From NCBI RefSeq assembly GCF_000002875.2, contig NC_009405.2:466928-530927 (forward strand): a stretch of DNA of 64,000 nt. Reading direction: 5' to 3'. Below are positions 20,742 to 32,400 of this stretch, one piece after another. A program made the position numbers and the translations under genes. How positions within the stretch are numbered: position 1 is the stretch's first letter; the number at the start of each line of letters is the position of its first letter. Origin of the DNA: Leishmania infantum JPCM5 (taxonomy: Eukaryota > Euglenozoa > Kinetoplastea > Trypanosomatida > Trypanosomatidae). Under the pieces are notes generated by a model that worked only from the letters and a program-made list of their open reading frames with translations, searched no databases and had not been told where the DNA came from.

Positions 20742-23102
20742 CTACCCCTCCTCCGTTTTGGCCCGCTTCCGGGTGGCAGTAACACGGCTGCCACCACCCT
20801 CGATATCCGCCAGGCTAAAAGGCACACCGCTGCCAAAGACGCCGTCGGTGAGTAGTGACCCCTTCGCGCACGCGGTATCTCTTTCCCGCGACAGCGCCGA
20901 CTCGAGAGGAGGGGAGCTGCCAGTCCTGGTTGTGACAGGCTGCGAGGACGGCGCCGACGTGACCGTGCCCAGACCGTAGAAGTCTCGCGCCTCCGCCGAC
21001 ACGCACGCGGCGACGACGTCCAGGTCCAGCGCTGTCAAGCTCAAGTCCTCTGCTTTGCGCACTCGCGACAGCGCCACGTACGCCTGCCCCGCCTCGAAGA
21101 ATGACTTGTCCAGTGCCAGGCGGACCATGGGCAGCGTCATGCCCTGAACTCGGTGCACCGTCAGCGCCCAGGCCAGCTGCAGCGGCACTTGACGCCTGGA
21201 TAGGCTGAGGCGGCCGTCTCGCCCATGCACCTCCATCGTGATGGCGGGCACGACAGCTTCTACGCCGGTGGAGAAACGGACGAGCGGCAACGCGGGACCA
21301 TGCGCCTGTGCGACGAAGCCCCCAACGAGACCAAGGTCGCCGTTGGCCAGGCTCGGCTCGTTCGGCAGGGATGCGAGAAGCACCACCTGCGCACCCACCT
21401 TCAAGGTTAGCACAGAGGGCAGCGAAACCTCGGCATCGATGTCGGTGCCAGGGACGGCGGCATAGTCCTCGGAGGCGTAGCGCTGGAACTGCATCGACTC
21501 CAGTTGCTGCAGCCGCTGTGCGTTGTAGCGGTCCACGTCGTTGCGGCGCGCGAGCAAAGTGGTGGCCTCGACGCCGAAGCGTTCCTCCAGTTTGCGTCCC
21601 AAACACGCCTCGAGCACCTGCCGCACCAGCAGCGTGCATTCGCCTCGCCGCACCGCCGCGCAGCACTCGGCGAAGCGTGGGTCCTCGGCATGACGGTAGT
21701 CCTTCGTGAAGACAAGTTGCTGAAAAGCACAGGCACGCCACACAGCAGCCATGAAGGCGGGCTGCACCTCCTCGCCAGCGCCACGCGACACCGGCGGCAG
21801 TTGCAGAAAGTCGCCAACCACCAGCAGCTGAATACCACCAAATGGCAGTGCCGCGTTGCTCGTTCTCTGTCGCCGCTGCGAGGAGGAGGCGGGGGGCGCC
21901 AGCGGAGCTCGCAGCACGCGTGCGACGCGGTCGAGCAGGGCGAATGTGTGCGAGGAGAGCATGCTGATCTCGTCAATGACGAGCACCTCGCACCGCTGCC
22001 ACGCCCGCACGACGTCTGGCTTGCTCTGCACGCGCTGCAGGATCGCGTCTGGGTCGCCCTCGCCGCGGCCGATGCCAGAGAAGGCGTGCACCGTTTTGCC
22101 GCCGATGAGTCGAGCGGCGATGCCGGTGGCGGCAGTCACTGCAACTCGCCCAGTCTCCACCGCGTGTTCCTGCTCCTCGTCTTCAGCCCCCAGATCGGCC
22201 TTACCCTTCGCACCACGGAGCTGCCGCGTGCGAGGTAGGACGTGCTGCAAGACGTGCAGCAGCCATTCCGTCTTGCCCGTCCCAGCAGCACCGCTCACAA
22301 AGACGTTGTGGCCGGCGCGCACAAGCTGGACCGCGCGTTGCTGCTCACTCGTCCAGTTCAACCGCTGCTGCTGGGCCGCCGTCAGTGACGTGGTAGGGCC
22401 GCTGCTACGGCTGCTGCTGCCGCCAGCTACCATCGTGCTCCTCTGTGGCACGGAAGACTGCGACGACGTCATGGGCGTAGGCGATTCCACCATTGAGTGC
22501 GCAGCGAATGGGTCCTCCTGTGCTGCGCTGACGGCGGCGGTGCCGTTGTCGTGATGAGACTTGCTCGTCTCCTCGCCGGAAGTGTCGTAGTCATCATCGT
22601 TGTCCACGCAGCTGCCCGACAGCTGCGCAAGACCGGGGTCCCGCAACCCGCGGCTGCCTCGATCACCACCGCCCCCTTTTCCGCCACGCTGCAGATCCTT
22701 GCGGCTTCTGCTCGCCACGTTGCGCTCCATGTCCTTCCACCGCGCCTTGTCCTGCAGCACTCCGGCCATCATGCGCAGCTCATCCAAGTCCTCGGTCGTG
22801 TCGATGAACACGCTGCACTGCCGCTTCTCATGCGGCACCATCACCGTCAGTCGTCCTTGTGCCACGCCCGTCGACACGACCCGCTGCAACCGCACTAGCT
22901 GGAAGAAGGTGCCCTCGTGCTTCTTGTGCCGGCTGGAGCGAACGACGAGGCAGGGCCCGAGACCGCTTTGGCGAGAGAGGAAGCACTCGGTGCCGCCCCA
23001 CTGACCAATCCGCTCGCCATCCTCGGCATAGACGGAGATCCTGCCCTGGACGGCGCTCATCGTCATCTTCGGCTTTGGCGCGCGCATCGCAACAGCCGCC
23101 AT
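20742..23102 (-). CDS. PIF1: PIF1-like 5'-3' DNA helicase
   Basis: 786 residues from the first in-frame ATG (23100-23102); the frame upstream is open but has no ATG. The Walker A motif GAAGTGKT lies at ~271-278, preceded by TSEQQRAVQLVRAGHNVFVS (Q motif and motif I of the Pif1/RecD class). The Walker B motif VIDEISML is at ~377, motif III is GDFLQLPPVS, and a C-terminal HRVQGMTL at ~648 with YVALSRVRK form motifs V-VI. These identify an SF1B Pif1-family ATPase unwinding DNA 5'-3'. The N-terminal ~250 residues are lineage-specific with a small strand-rich region and an acidic Ser-rich linker. Trypanosomatids have several PIF1 paralogues split between mitochondrion/kinetoplast and nucleus. No strong mitochondrial leader is evident from this start, so which paralogue this is remains open. 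Confidence 0.95.
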   Translation of the reverse strand: MAAVAMRAPKPKMTMSAVQGRISVYAEDGERIGQWGGTECFLSRQSGLGPCLVVRSSRHKKHEGTFFQLVRLQRVVSTGVAQGRLTVMVPHEKRQCSVFIDTTEDLDELRMMAGVLQDKARWKDMERNVASRSRKDLQRGGKGGGGDRGSRGLRDPGLAQLSGSCVDNDDDYDTSGEETSKSHHDNGTAAVSAAQEDPFAAHSMVESPTPMTSSQSSVPQRSTMVAGGSSSRSSGPTTSLTAAQQQRLNWTSEQQRAVQLVRAGHNVFVSGAAGTGKTEWLLHVLQHVLPRTRQLRGAKGKADLGAEDEEQEHAVETGRVAVTAATGIAARLIGGKTVHAFSGIGRGEGDPDAILQRVQSKPDVVRAWQRCEVLVIDEISMLSSHTFALLDRVARVLRAPLAPPASSSQRRQRTSNAALPFGGIQLLVVGDFLQLPPVSRGAGEEVQPAFMAAVWRACAFQQLVFTKDYRHAEDPRFAECCAAVRRGECTLLVRQVLEACLGRKLEERFGVEATTLLARRNDVDRYNAQRLQQLESMQFQRYASEDYAAVPGTDIDAEVSLPSVLTLKVGAQVVLLASLPNEPSLANGDLGLVGGFVAQAHGPALPLVRFSTGVEAVVPAITMEVHGRDGRLSLSRRQVPLQLAWALTVHRVQGMTLPMVRLALDKSFFEAGQAYVALSRVRKAEDLSLTALDLDVVAACVSAEARDFYGLGTVTSAPSSQPVTTRTGSSPPLESALSRERDTACAKGSLLTDGVFGSGVPFSLADIEGGGSRVTATRKRAKTEEG

Positions 23103-24474
23103 GGTGGCAGAGGGGTGGGGGTGGGGCTGAGGGTGGTGCTCTTGCTGAGGCAGGGGTGAGCCGCGAAGAGGAACAGAACGGAAAGACGCGAGGTTTGACT
23201 GTGAACCAGAGCTGGTGCTGCGCCGGCACTGATGAAGAGGGGGGGGCGCGCGCACGTGTGTGTGCGTGTGTGTGGGGGCGCAGAAGGCACAGGGAAGAGG
23301 GACCTGAACGACGGCAGGTAGTCTATGGTCGTGTATCTAATATCGTTGTCTATGCGTGTGGGGGTGGCGATGGGATAGGCGAGCGCTAGCTGCGTTGCAC
23401 TCCGTCCCTGGCGAAGGAGGACAGGAACGCGAAGAGAGGCGGGCCAGGGACGAGGAGGAAGGTGCTGTGGGGTCGACAAAGGAGTGGAACGCCCTTGTAC
23501 ACACACACACACACACACAAGCATACCCAGGTGCGGCGTGTGTGCAGAGCCACGTTCGTGGCGGGTATTGCCGCACACGAATATGCAGACACGCGCCTTC
23601 AAAGGGTTCTCCACCACTCCCGAGGGCGTTGGGGAGGTACCGCCCTCCTCCAACAGCAGTGTGCGTGTGCGTGGGCGTGGGCGTCTCCGAAACACAAGTA
23701 AACAACCAGCGCCTCAACCGCAATCATGCCCCTCTCTTGTTCGATGCACTTGGCGTTTCGCCTTGTTTTTGCCCTTTGATACGGCGCTCATCATGGGGCG
23801 TGGGGAGAGGGACAGCCGAAGGTGATGCCTGCCTGCGCATACTCGAGCGTGAGCCAAACCGTGCCGGAGGAAGCCGTCCGCTGCTTTCTGTGTGTTTTTT
23901 TTTAAGCTCTCTGAATGGCTTCGGTGTGTCTCACCGAGTGACCGCCGTTCACCACCTCTTGGACCTCCCCTCGTCTTCTTGTTTCTTCCTGTGCTTGCTC
24001 GAGCGTTTACACGCATGCTTCGGCACAAAGACGCGAATCAGGCCACCGCGCGCTTGTGTGTGCGTGTGTGTGTGTGCACGTGCCATCATCAACCCAGAGA
24101 GACACGGACAACGAACCGAAAGAGAAAGGGCGAAGAGGCGAGGGAGGGGGGAGGGAGCCTGCACCCACAGCGCTCTCCTCCTCCCTCAAGCTATTCACAC
24201 GGTTGCAAGCATCGTTCTTTTTTTTTTAAACGTGCTTCCCTTTCTGTGCTGGACTTCCGCGTACATGTCCACCACACCTGCATGCGCGCACACACACACA
24301 TGCATACCCTCACTCAACGGCGAAATACCAGAGAAAGCGAAAGAAATGCGAGCGCTCCGCGACGCAGCAGTGCTTGCCACCACCTCCGCCGGGACTTCCG
24401 GTATGAGGACGACGACGAAAAGAGGAAGACCCCAGTGAGCTCTCGGGCCGCCGCCGGATCGCTGCTGTCCGTGC
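23103..24474. other. Spacer upstream of PIF1-like gene
   Basis: 1.4 kb with no supported gene. CA run at 23500-23519 and a T run at 24218-24227. The frame open through 23103-23255 continues the helicase frame but lacks an ATG and is taken as leader. Confidence 0.55.
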
Positions 24475-25356
24475 TCACTGCGGTAGCTTTCCGAAATTAC
24501 TCATCGCCGCTCTGTGCTCGTTCTTCTCCATCACCCTTGCCATATCCGGAACGGCCGGCGGCTCCGCCGCAACGTGCTCGGTGTGGTAGCCGATGTTCTG
24601 CCGCACGTATTGTCGCGCACCCGCCTCGATGGCTGCTGCGTCCACCTCCTCCGCCGTCAGACCTATCGTGAGAAGACGCCGTAGCTCCACCTCTAGGTTG
24701 TCGTGCGCGGCTCGCAGCGCCATGCCTGTGTAGCGGAGACTTGACGCGGTGAGGTGGGCCGCTCGGTCTGTCTCGGCAAGTCGTGCGAGCACGCCCTCGT
24801 AGAGCCCCGAGTAGGTCTCCTCTGCCTTGGCCAGCTGCAGTCGCGTTTCAAGCAGCTCGCGCCGTAGGGAGGCAAGCTGTTCGCTGATGGCCGCACTCGT
24901 CGGGGCGTAGGAACGGCGCGGCCGTTCTGCGTCGTGAGCAGCAGCAGGTGGAGACGGTGCTGGCACTGGCGCTAGGGCGGCTATGTTGGCGTCCGGTAAC
25001 GACGAGGCTGTCGAAGCTGTTGTGGAGGAGGACGCAGCTGCCGGTGGTGCCGCGCCTTCTTCTTTTGAGGTGGTGGCGGCGACGGGCCGCACCGAGTGGG
25101 ACTTGTAGAACGGCAGGGCTGCCGAAGTAGCCTTGGTAGGTTTCTGCTTCGTCGCCCTCGACACACGCTTTTTTTTGGTTTCCAGCAGACATGCGGTCGT
25201 GGGTACCGACCGAAACGCGCGATGCTGCCAATGATGAGGTGCGAAGATGCAAGAGGTGACACAGGCCGACACCCCTGAAGGTGCGCGGCAGACGTTCACT
25301 AGCAGAGGACGCACGGCGGTGAGCCGCGCGTGGTTGGCACCGCCGATGAGCGACAT
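24475..25356 (-). CDS. Conserved-looking hypothetical protein, possible mitochondrial leader
   Basis: 293 residues from an ATG at 25354-25356. The N-terminus (MSLIGGANHARLTAVRPLLV) lacks acidic residues and carries Arg/His among hydrophobics, as mitochondrial presequences do. A basic, then Ala/Ser/Pro-rich linker follows to about residue 150. Residues ~155-260 form a predicted helical, partly coiled-coil domain (EQLASLRRELLETRLQLAKA), with GLTAEEVDAAAIEAGARQYV after it. I do not recognise the family. Codon use (GC-rich third positions) and frame continuity support a real gene. Mitochondrial location is inference. Confidence 0.82.
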   Translation of the reverse strand: MSLIGGANHARLTAVRPLLVNVCRAPSGVSACVTSCIFAPHHWQHRAFRSVPTTACLLETKKKRVSRATKQKPTKATSAALPFYKSHSVRPVAATTSKEEGAAPPAAASSSTTASTASSLPDANIAALAPVPAPSPPAAAHDAERPRRSYAPTSAAISEQLASLRRELLETRLQLAKAEETYSGLYEGVLARLAETDRAAHLTASSLRYTGMALRAAHDNLEVELRRLLTIGLTAEEVDAAAIEAGARQYVRQNIGYHTEHVAAEPPAVPDMARVMEKNEHRAAMSNFGKLPQ

Positions 25357-27118
25357 GCAGAGGAAAGCCAGGGGTCGAGGTGGCTGAGGGGTTGTCGCGG
25401 CGACTCACAGTTGTCTCGCGACACACAGGCGAAGACGAGCCCGCATTCTTTGTTGTTCGGTGGTGGGTGGCGGGGAGCAGCGGAGGTAAAAAAAGAATCG
25501 ACGGCGGGGGGAGGGAGGGGGTGACCACAGGGTCACAGGGAGAGATGGAGGGCGCTGGTTGCGTCTGAAGATGCTGGCGTACGGCGATACGCAGACTGCA
25601 GCCGTGGTCTCTGAGCTAACGTGGGGGAACACTCATCCTCATCATTTATGAGCTTTATGAGCGCCTCATCTCGCATGTGCGCAAACGCCCACTCGAGGCT
25701 TGCACTGCACTAGCGTGAAGAGATAGAGAGTGAGAGAGGGACGAAGAGGCACCAGCGCTCAGCGCTCAGCGCCCGGAGCCCTGCCCTCCCCCCTCTCCCC
25801 CTACGACACGCATGCCCACAGCGGTGGGCCATTCGCAAGAAACCAAAATGGTTTGCCTTCCCTGGCCCATATACGGCTTTCTAAACATAGAGACGCCCGT
25901 GATCAAGGCATCACATACGAGGGAGCTACCGCCTTTCTCGTCCCGCGGTGTCTTCATTGCCTTTTACTTGCGCTGTGGTGCCGACGCTCTGCAGCTGCCC
26001 TTGACGTCAGAGAGTGGATTGAGCAACGCGAGGTGCCGAGAACGACGTCCTCCTCCTTCGCACAGACTGCGCCAGCACATCATTTGCCCGTGAGCGAAGA
26101 GATGAGGCATGCGCGAACACCAACGTACAGACGCGTGCGCAGGCGTCGCCTTGCAGCCCTTCTCTTCTTTTCGAGGTGCGCAGCGCGGCGTCATCGCACT
26201 GCAAGAGACCGAGACACAAGAGAAGCCGCTGCCACATCTGCTGCTGCTGCAGCCACAGATCGCTCCCTACCTTCCCCTTCCCCCCCTGTTGTCGCACGCC
26301 ATCCACATCTCCCATTCGATCGCTCGCCCGCCTGTTAGGTTGTCGTGCGCGCGAGAGGACCGATAGCGAACAGAGCAAGCGCACCGTCTCTGTGACAGCC
26401 GAAGCGGAGGAGAGTGTTTCCCGGGTGCGCGCGCGTGCATGTGCGTGAGGGAGAACGAGACATGAAGGGAGGGTTCCGTGTCGGCAGCGCGGCAACAGGA
26501 GGCGACCTTTTCTGTTGGTTCCAAAAAAAAAAAACCATCACACCCACGCAAAAAAAGCACAGTGCAGAGATCGCCGATGGAAACGAGGCAGTTGTCTCAA
26601 CAAGATTGAACCTTCCGCACAGGAGAGGGGGCAGTGCACAGACAAAGACCCACATTCCAGTCACGTGCGCCCCTCCTCCTCGCCCTTTCCTCAACGAGGT
26701 GTATCTCGCTACTCTCCTGTACTTCTCAACAGCACTATCGTACGAGGACGGCGGTAAAAACCACAACGACGAACAAAACGACGACGAGGGTGGCAGAAAA
26801 AGTGCAGCCTAGCCCTGTCCATTGGCTCGACGCTGCCGCAACACCTTGTCGCTCTCCCTGGGTTCTACTTTCGCATCCCACTCTTCCTCCCCCTTCCTCG
26901 GCTACGCATCTCGGCGTGTCCACGTCTCGTCGCAGCTGCAGAGTTGTCGTCTGACATGACGTGGACAAGGGAGGAGGGTTCAGGCAGAAGCAGCGGCCGC
27001 TCGACCAGTAGTTTCGCTTTCCTTCTCAGTGACACCCCAGACGGGTGCGGCCCCTCATCACCGAGTGGGCCAGTTTTCAATTTCGATGCTTTTCGCGCAA
27101 GAGGCTTGCGTCTCTAGG
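25357..27118. other. Spacer between thymidine kinase and hypothetical gene
   Basis: 1.8 kb with no supported gene. It is mostly mixed-complexity sequence. A poly-A stretch on the plus strand (26523-26533) corresponds to a U-run on the transcript. The right part is the 3' UTR of the thymidine kinase gene. Confidence 0.55.
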
Positions 27119-27976
27119 TCACTCTGAGGATGCAGCCGAGGCCGTGCACGCGGGTTCCACACGCTGGTACTTGGGCGCCTCGGTGGTGAAGGTCTGCACC
27201 TCGCATAGGTCTCGGCCCGACTTCATACCGGCCGACGCCCCAGACGAGGCCGCTCCCTCGGTTGCCATCGTGGGGAGCGTTGCGACCCCGGTCTTAGTGC
27301 CCCAGCCACCAGCCGGTTTCTCGGGTGTCTGGGGACCGGCGGTTGCCCTCTTGTCTGACATGCCGAGGTAGCGCTTCTCCACCTCCTTGATTGCCATCTG
27401 CTGCGTCCGCATTTCCTCGATCGAGGGCAGCTGCTGCTTCGAGTAGCACTCGCGGCAGGTCGCAATGTACATGTCTGCGCCACCAATGAGCTCCTGCTGC
27501 TCCACGTTCACGGTGCGCCGAGTAAAGCAGGCCGGCTGCTCGTGGCACATCATGCACACCGCCGTCAGCTTATCCACCGCCTCGCAGTACGGGACGAGCT
27601 CGCAGATCTGCCCAAACGGCTTACGCCGGTAATCGCCGTCGAGGGCCGACACCATGACTACCTTGCCCGCGTCGGCGGCGGTGTTGCAAAAATTCACCAG
27701 GTCAGAAAAGAACTGACCCTCGTCAATCGCCAGCACGTCGAACCGCTTCCACGTGTCCCGCACCTCCGTCAGCTGCGAGACGGCCGCCTGCGCCCGCAGC
27801 ATCAGCTGGTCGTGTGAGGCAACGTTGTGCTCATCGTAGCGGGTGTCCTTGGAGTACTTGATGACGAAGCAGCTGCGACGGGCGTGGATCTCGCGTTTGA
27901 CGCGGCGCATTAGCTCCGTTGTCTTGCCGGCGAACATCGGGCCGATAATGAGCTCTATACGACCGCGGAACATCAT
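27119..27976 (-). CDS. TK: Thymidine kinase (type II)
   Basis: 285 residues, starting MMFRGRIELIIGPMFAGKTT. The P-loop GPMFAGKT lies at 12-19. The Walker B/catalytic segment is DVLAIDEGQFFSDL, the lasso/zinc region has CMMCHEQPACFTRR and CRECY, giving the four zinc cysteines of the type II TK family. It phosphorylates thymidine (and deoxyuridine) to the monophosphate for DNA precursor salvage. The core is about 210 residues. A C-terminal tail of some 75 residues rich in Ala, Gly, Thr and Ser is specific to this lineage and probably disordered. The frame is open well upstream of the ATG, but that part encodes only Thr/His/Pro-rich repeat and is leader sequence. Expected cytosolic homotetramer. 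Confidence 0.97.
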   Translation of the reverse strand: MMFRGRIELIIGPMFAGKTTELMRRVKREIHARRSCFVIKYSKDTRYDEHNVASHDQLMLRAQAAVSQLTEVRDTWKRFDVLAIDEGQFFSDLVNFCNTAADAGKVVMVSALDGDYRRKPFGQICELVPYCEAVDKLTAVCMMCHEQPACFTRRTVNVEQQELIGGADMYIATCRECYSKQQLPSIEEMRTQQMAIKEVEKRYLGMSDKRATAGPQTPEKPAGGWGTKTGVATLPTMATEGAASSGASAGMKSGRDLCEVQTFTTEAPKYQRVEPACTASAASSE

Positions 27977-29404
27977 CGCAACAGTTTCGTGTGCGTGCGT
28001 GTAACCTTGTATCGAGTGATGGCGACGTGTGGACAAGGAAAAGAAGGGGAGGGGTGGGCTCGCGTATGTATGGGTGGATGCACGCGTGTGCGACGGTAAC
28101 GGGGGAGGGGCGAATAACCAAGGGTGGCTGAGAGGCTGATCGGGGCTGTGGGCAGATGAACAGATGGTGGGAGCCACACACGCACACACACAGAGGAAGA
28201 GAACGGGCGGGTGAGCGGAGATGACCGATTATGTCTATGGAGGTAGGCGTGCGTACTTGCTCGCACACCAGTAGAAAGGTTGGTGGTGGTGGTGAAGGTT
28301 GTATACGGAGTCGAAAAAAGTAGAAGGAAGATAATGCGGCGTGGGAAAGCGGCGACTTCTGTGGTGCTGTGGTGATGGCGGTCTATACGATGTATACGTG
28401 GCTGTTTGCGTGCGCCTCGTTTGTACAAGAAGTGGGATCGGAGGGGAGAAGGAGGGTACGCGTATTCTGACGATGAGGCAGTTGAGTGGGTAGGGGGGGG
28501 GGAGGAAGAGAGGCGGAAAATCAAGAAGCAGCAGCGGCAAAGAGAAAGTAGATGGGCGGCACAGATAAAGACACCTCATGCCGATGGGAGCGTTGAGGTG
28601 GCCCAGTTTCGTGACAGGCGCGTGTGTGTGTGTGTGGAGGCGGAACGAGAAGGACGGAGATAGAGATGAGGGTGGGCGGGTGGGGGGAGCGGGGGCACAC
28701 TCATAGTGGAGGGTGCCGATCCTTTCCTGTAAGGGTGACAGCTGCACCGAACCACGCTGATGAGGATCTGAAGGGTTCGCTGTCGCAGGAACGTCTGCAA
28801 CACGCAAGACACCCCTCTTCACCTCGAAACACGCAGGCGGCGACGCCGCGTGCGTGTGTCGGTGCTGTTTGCATGAGCGGTGCTTCGGTTTCCATTTTCA
28901 TGGGAGCACACGAAGACGAGCGCACGAGTACAAAGAGAGTGGGGGACATGCACACAAGGTTAAGAAAAAGGCAACGCGTCGCCGCGGCCGCGTGCGCGGC
29001 CAGCCTCCTCCCCTCTTGCCCTTTTCTCCGCTCTCTACACCGCCTTGTCTCCCCAGGCCGTTGCACGCGGCAACACACACACACACACACACATGCAGAA
29101 GGAAAAGGAAGGGAGGGCGGCGAGGACGTCGATGCGAGATCTACGAAGAAAGTATCCACGTCAGACGACAAAAGAAGAGAGCAGGGGAGACCGGCGAGTC
29201 GGCACAGGCTGAGCACAGACAGAGAGGCAGACACACACAATCTTACCCACATGCAAGATCCCCTGAGGGGTGAGACGATGGTGGTGGTGAAGAGTAGGGT
29301 GGGGGGGGGGGCTGGAGAGAGAGAGGTAGAGGATGCTCACAGAATCTAACCACGGCGTTTCGCTCTCTGCTTCAAAACGACTTTGAACACGCTGCGCATT
29401 CGTG
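27977..29404. other. Spacer upstream of thymidine kinase
   Basis: 1.4 kb with no supported gene. CA run 29072-29093 and purine-rich plus-strand blocks. The right part is the 3' UTR of the 1448-residue coiled-coil gene. Confidence 0.55.
28006..28058 (-). promoter_or_regulatory. Predicted trans-splice acceptor for thymidine kinase
   Basis: On the transcript, a pyrimidine tract (complement of 28031-28058) is followed by the first AG in ATACAAG at 28006-28007, about 30 bases before the start codon. A second AG candidate lies further upstream within the spacer. Confidence 0.35.
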
Positions 29405-32400
29405 TCACATGTGCGTGGGACGGGCTCGCCTCGTCAGAGACGCGGAGGATCCACTCGAGTCTGTCACCGTCGGCACACGGCGATAGCCACATGCTGTGCG
29501 CCCAAGGCTGGTCCCCATAGCTGAGCCACTGCCCCGCCCACCGCTGGTAGTGGTAGTGGCAGTAGTGTTCATGCGGCGCAGCAGGTTCGCCTTAGCGATG
29601 GCCGTCGGTGCCGCATTGCGGCACGTACTGACCTGCGCGCTCGCCAGCGATGCGTTGTCGGAGGCGCCACCCGCAGCTGCTGCTCCCCCGCCGCCGCTCG
29701 CACCGCGTGGCAGGCGTTCCTTGCCCTTCTCCTCTTTTCGCTCATCTCCGCTGACTCGAGTGGCGGCTCCGCTGCTGTTGACGCCAGCGCCGGACGATGC
29801 AGAGCTGTCGGTCGTAGCAGCGGCAGCGGCAGCTGCAGAAGCTGGCGGCAATGCAGTACCACCGGCGTTCATGGGCGCTGAGGTGGCCGTGTTGCTACGG
29901 ATGTAGGTGCGCAGGCTCGCCTGTCGGTGGAAGTCCAGGCGCGGCGCCTCGTCTACCATGGACGCCTTTCCACCTGATCCGGTGACCGCCGCGCTCACTG
30001 CCGCATCGCTTGCCGTGCCTCGCTTCGGTGTGTTGCCGTTCGAGGCGATGGCGGCGTCCCGCACAATGGTGAAGCTACCATTGAAGGGATGGCCAATGTT
30101 TTCAGCTCCGATCGCCGCCGGGGTGGACGCCGTGCGAAATAACGGTGCACTGCTCGGTGAATGCTTCACAATTCGCCTCTGCGTGGCTACTGCCAAGTGC
30201 GTCGTTGCTGCGTCAGCTGGCGCCGTCGCCGCTGCAGCGGCGGCCCCGCGAGGGCGACAGCCGCCGCTCGCGGTCCTCGACGACGCGGAGATCTTCAGCA
30301 CCTCTAGCACCGGCAGCAGCAAGTCTGCTACTTGCGCCGACAACTTCTGGTGATCGATGGCGGCGCGTGAGACTGTGGCTCCGAGGGCGCTCTTGCGATG
30401 CCCGCTGCGTCGCACTCCAGTGATCTCATCACCGACTGTGCCGCTGTCCTTTTCGCCGCCACGTCCGTGTGCCGCCCCCGCCACGGTACCCGCGCTATCA
30501 GCGGCGTTGCTCGACGCGAGGCTCACCTCCATTCCCATGGAGGTGAGGGCGGAGTGCAGGCGGTGCAGGCACTGCTGGAGGGTCGCGTTGCTGTTTGTCA
30601 AGACGACGAGGGACTCCCGGGCCACGTCGTCAAGCTCGGCGTCTTCGTCTTGCTTCTTCGGTGAGGCGGAATGTTCGGAGGCCCACTTCTTCTCCCTTTC
30701 CTCCATCCGGATCAGCTGCTTCACCAGAAGATCGAAGTCGTGTTTCTTGGCTCGCAGCTCCTGCTGCGCCACTTCAAGCTCGCGCTGCATGGAGGCTTGG
30801 ATGTTCGACAAGTCGTTCATGTCCGTGTCCATCTCCCTCACCTGGCGCGCCAGAGCTGCGCGCTCTTGCTTTGCGAGCCGCAGCGCCTCACGCAGAGCGG
30901 CCTCCTCGGTGGACGCACTGGCTGCGGCACCGGAGCCAGGAGACGCGGTCTTCGACTGCAGCTGCGCTAGTGCCGCCTCCTTGATGGCCAGCGCCTCCTC
31001 AACCTCCGCCAGCTGACCCTCCGCCAGTGTCGCCGCCGCCCTGTGCTCCTCCAACATGCGATCTTTCTCGGAGTCTGCGGCTGCTGTCTTTGCGCGCAGG
31101 GCCTCCTCGAGGAGCTTCACCTTTTTGACTAGAACGCCTTCCGACTCCCCTGCGCTCAGCTGCTGATTGCGAAGCTGGCTTTCTGCTCTGGCCGCACGTA
31201 CGGCGAGCTGCTCCTTGGCGACTTGCATCTCAGTGCAGCGTGCCGTCAGGTCACTCAGCGTCTGCTGCAACTGTTCGCGCTCCTGCTGCGCCTCCGCCAA
31301 GCGCTGTGTTGCACGGCGGCTCTCCTCCTCGAGGCAGCGCGCCGTCGACTCAGCCTCGGTCAGGCGCGACACGAGCTGCTCAATGCGTTCTAAGACGCTT
31401 TTTGCTTCCGCAGAGCCGCCCGGCAGCACGCTGCTCAATCGCGCGTGAATCTCCTGCAGCTGCCTTGCCGTTACAGCACGCTGCGTGTTCTGCGCCTGCT
31501 GCGTCTCGCCTTGCATGGCGGCGATGGCGGCTGCAGCGCGCTGCTCTGCCTCGCTGACGGCTCGCTGCGCGTCCGCCAAGATCGCGGCCTCCCGCTTGCA
31601 TGAATCGCTGCACATTCGCAAATATTCGAGAACCGCGCTGCCGGAGTCTTCGCTAAGCTTCTTGGCGATCTCCGCCTCGACAGCTTCGGCGTTCTTTTTG
31701 CTCGCGTAGAAGGCCAGCGCCACGGCGGCCGCCATCGTCGTCGCGCCGTCGCCTAACGAGCACTTCTTGACCGCCACCGGCACGGCCCCGGCAGTCCGTG
31801 CGGCATGGCAGAGAAGTAGCGCTTGCAGCACGCGAGCCTGCTGCGCTTCTTCCAGCAAGCGATTCGCAGTGCGCTGTGCCAAGGCAGTGGGCAGCGCCAC
31901 GTCGAGGCGGAAAGTACTCATCAGCAGCTCCGCCTTCTCATCCGTGTGGCGCTGCAGTGCCTTCTGCACTGCTTCTTCCCGCGCCTGCTCGACGGATGCT
32001 TGCGCTGTGGCGAGCTGTTCCTGAAGGGTCGCCAGCTCCGTCTTGAGCTTCTCCGCTGCGGCCGTCGCGGCCGCCTTCGCCCGCTCCGACAGGCGCAGCT
32101 GCGCGGACTGCGTGGTGAGCGCCTTCTGCAACCCCTGCGCCTCCTGCTGCGTCGCCTGCAGCGCCTCGTACACCTCCTTCACAGTCATTTCGGTCTCGCG
32201 CAGTGCGGCGTCCACATCTGTGTCCAGCACCGCGCGGTCGGAGTCGCGGCGGTCGAGCGAGGCTTCGAGAGAGCGGATGGTGCGGCGCAGGTGGTCCACC
32301 TCGTCCGCCCTCTCCGCCAGTGCCGCCTCCAGCTCCTTCACACGCACGGCGTTGCGGTCGAGTGGCTTTCGAGTCGCCAGCTCGGCCTTCGCCTTGTCCA

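Noticed and set aside
21504..22238. Plus-strand open frame of 244 codons
   Set aside because: Antisense shadow of the PIF1 helicase; long antisense frames are expected in GC-rich genes.
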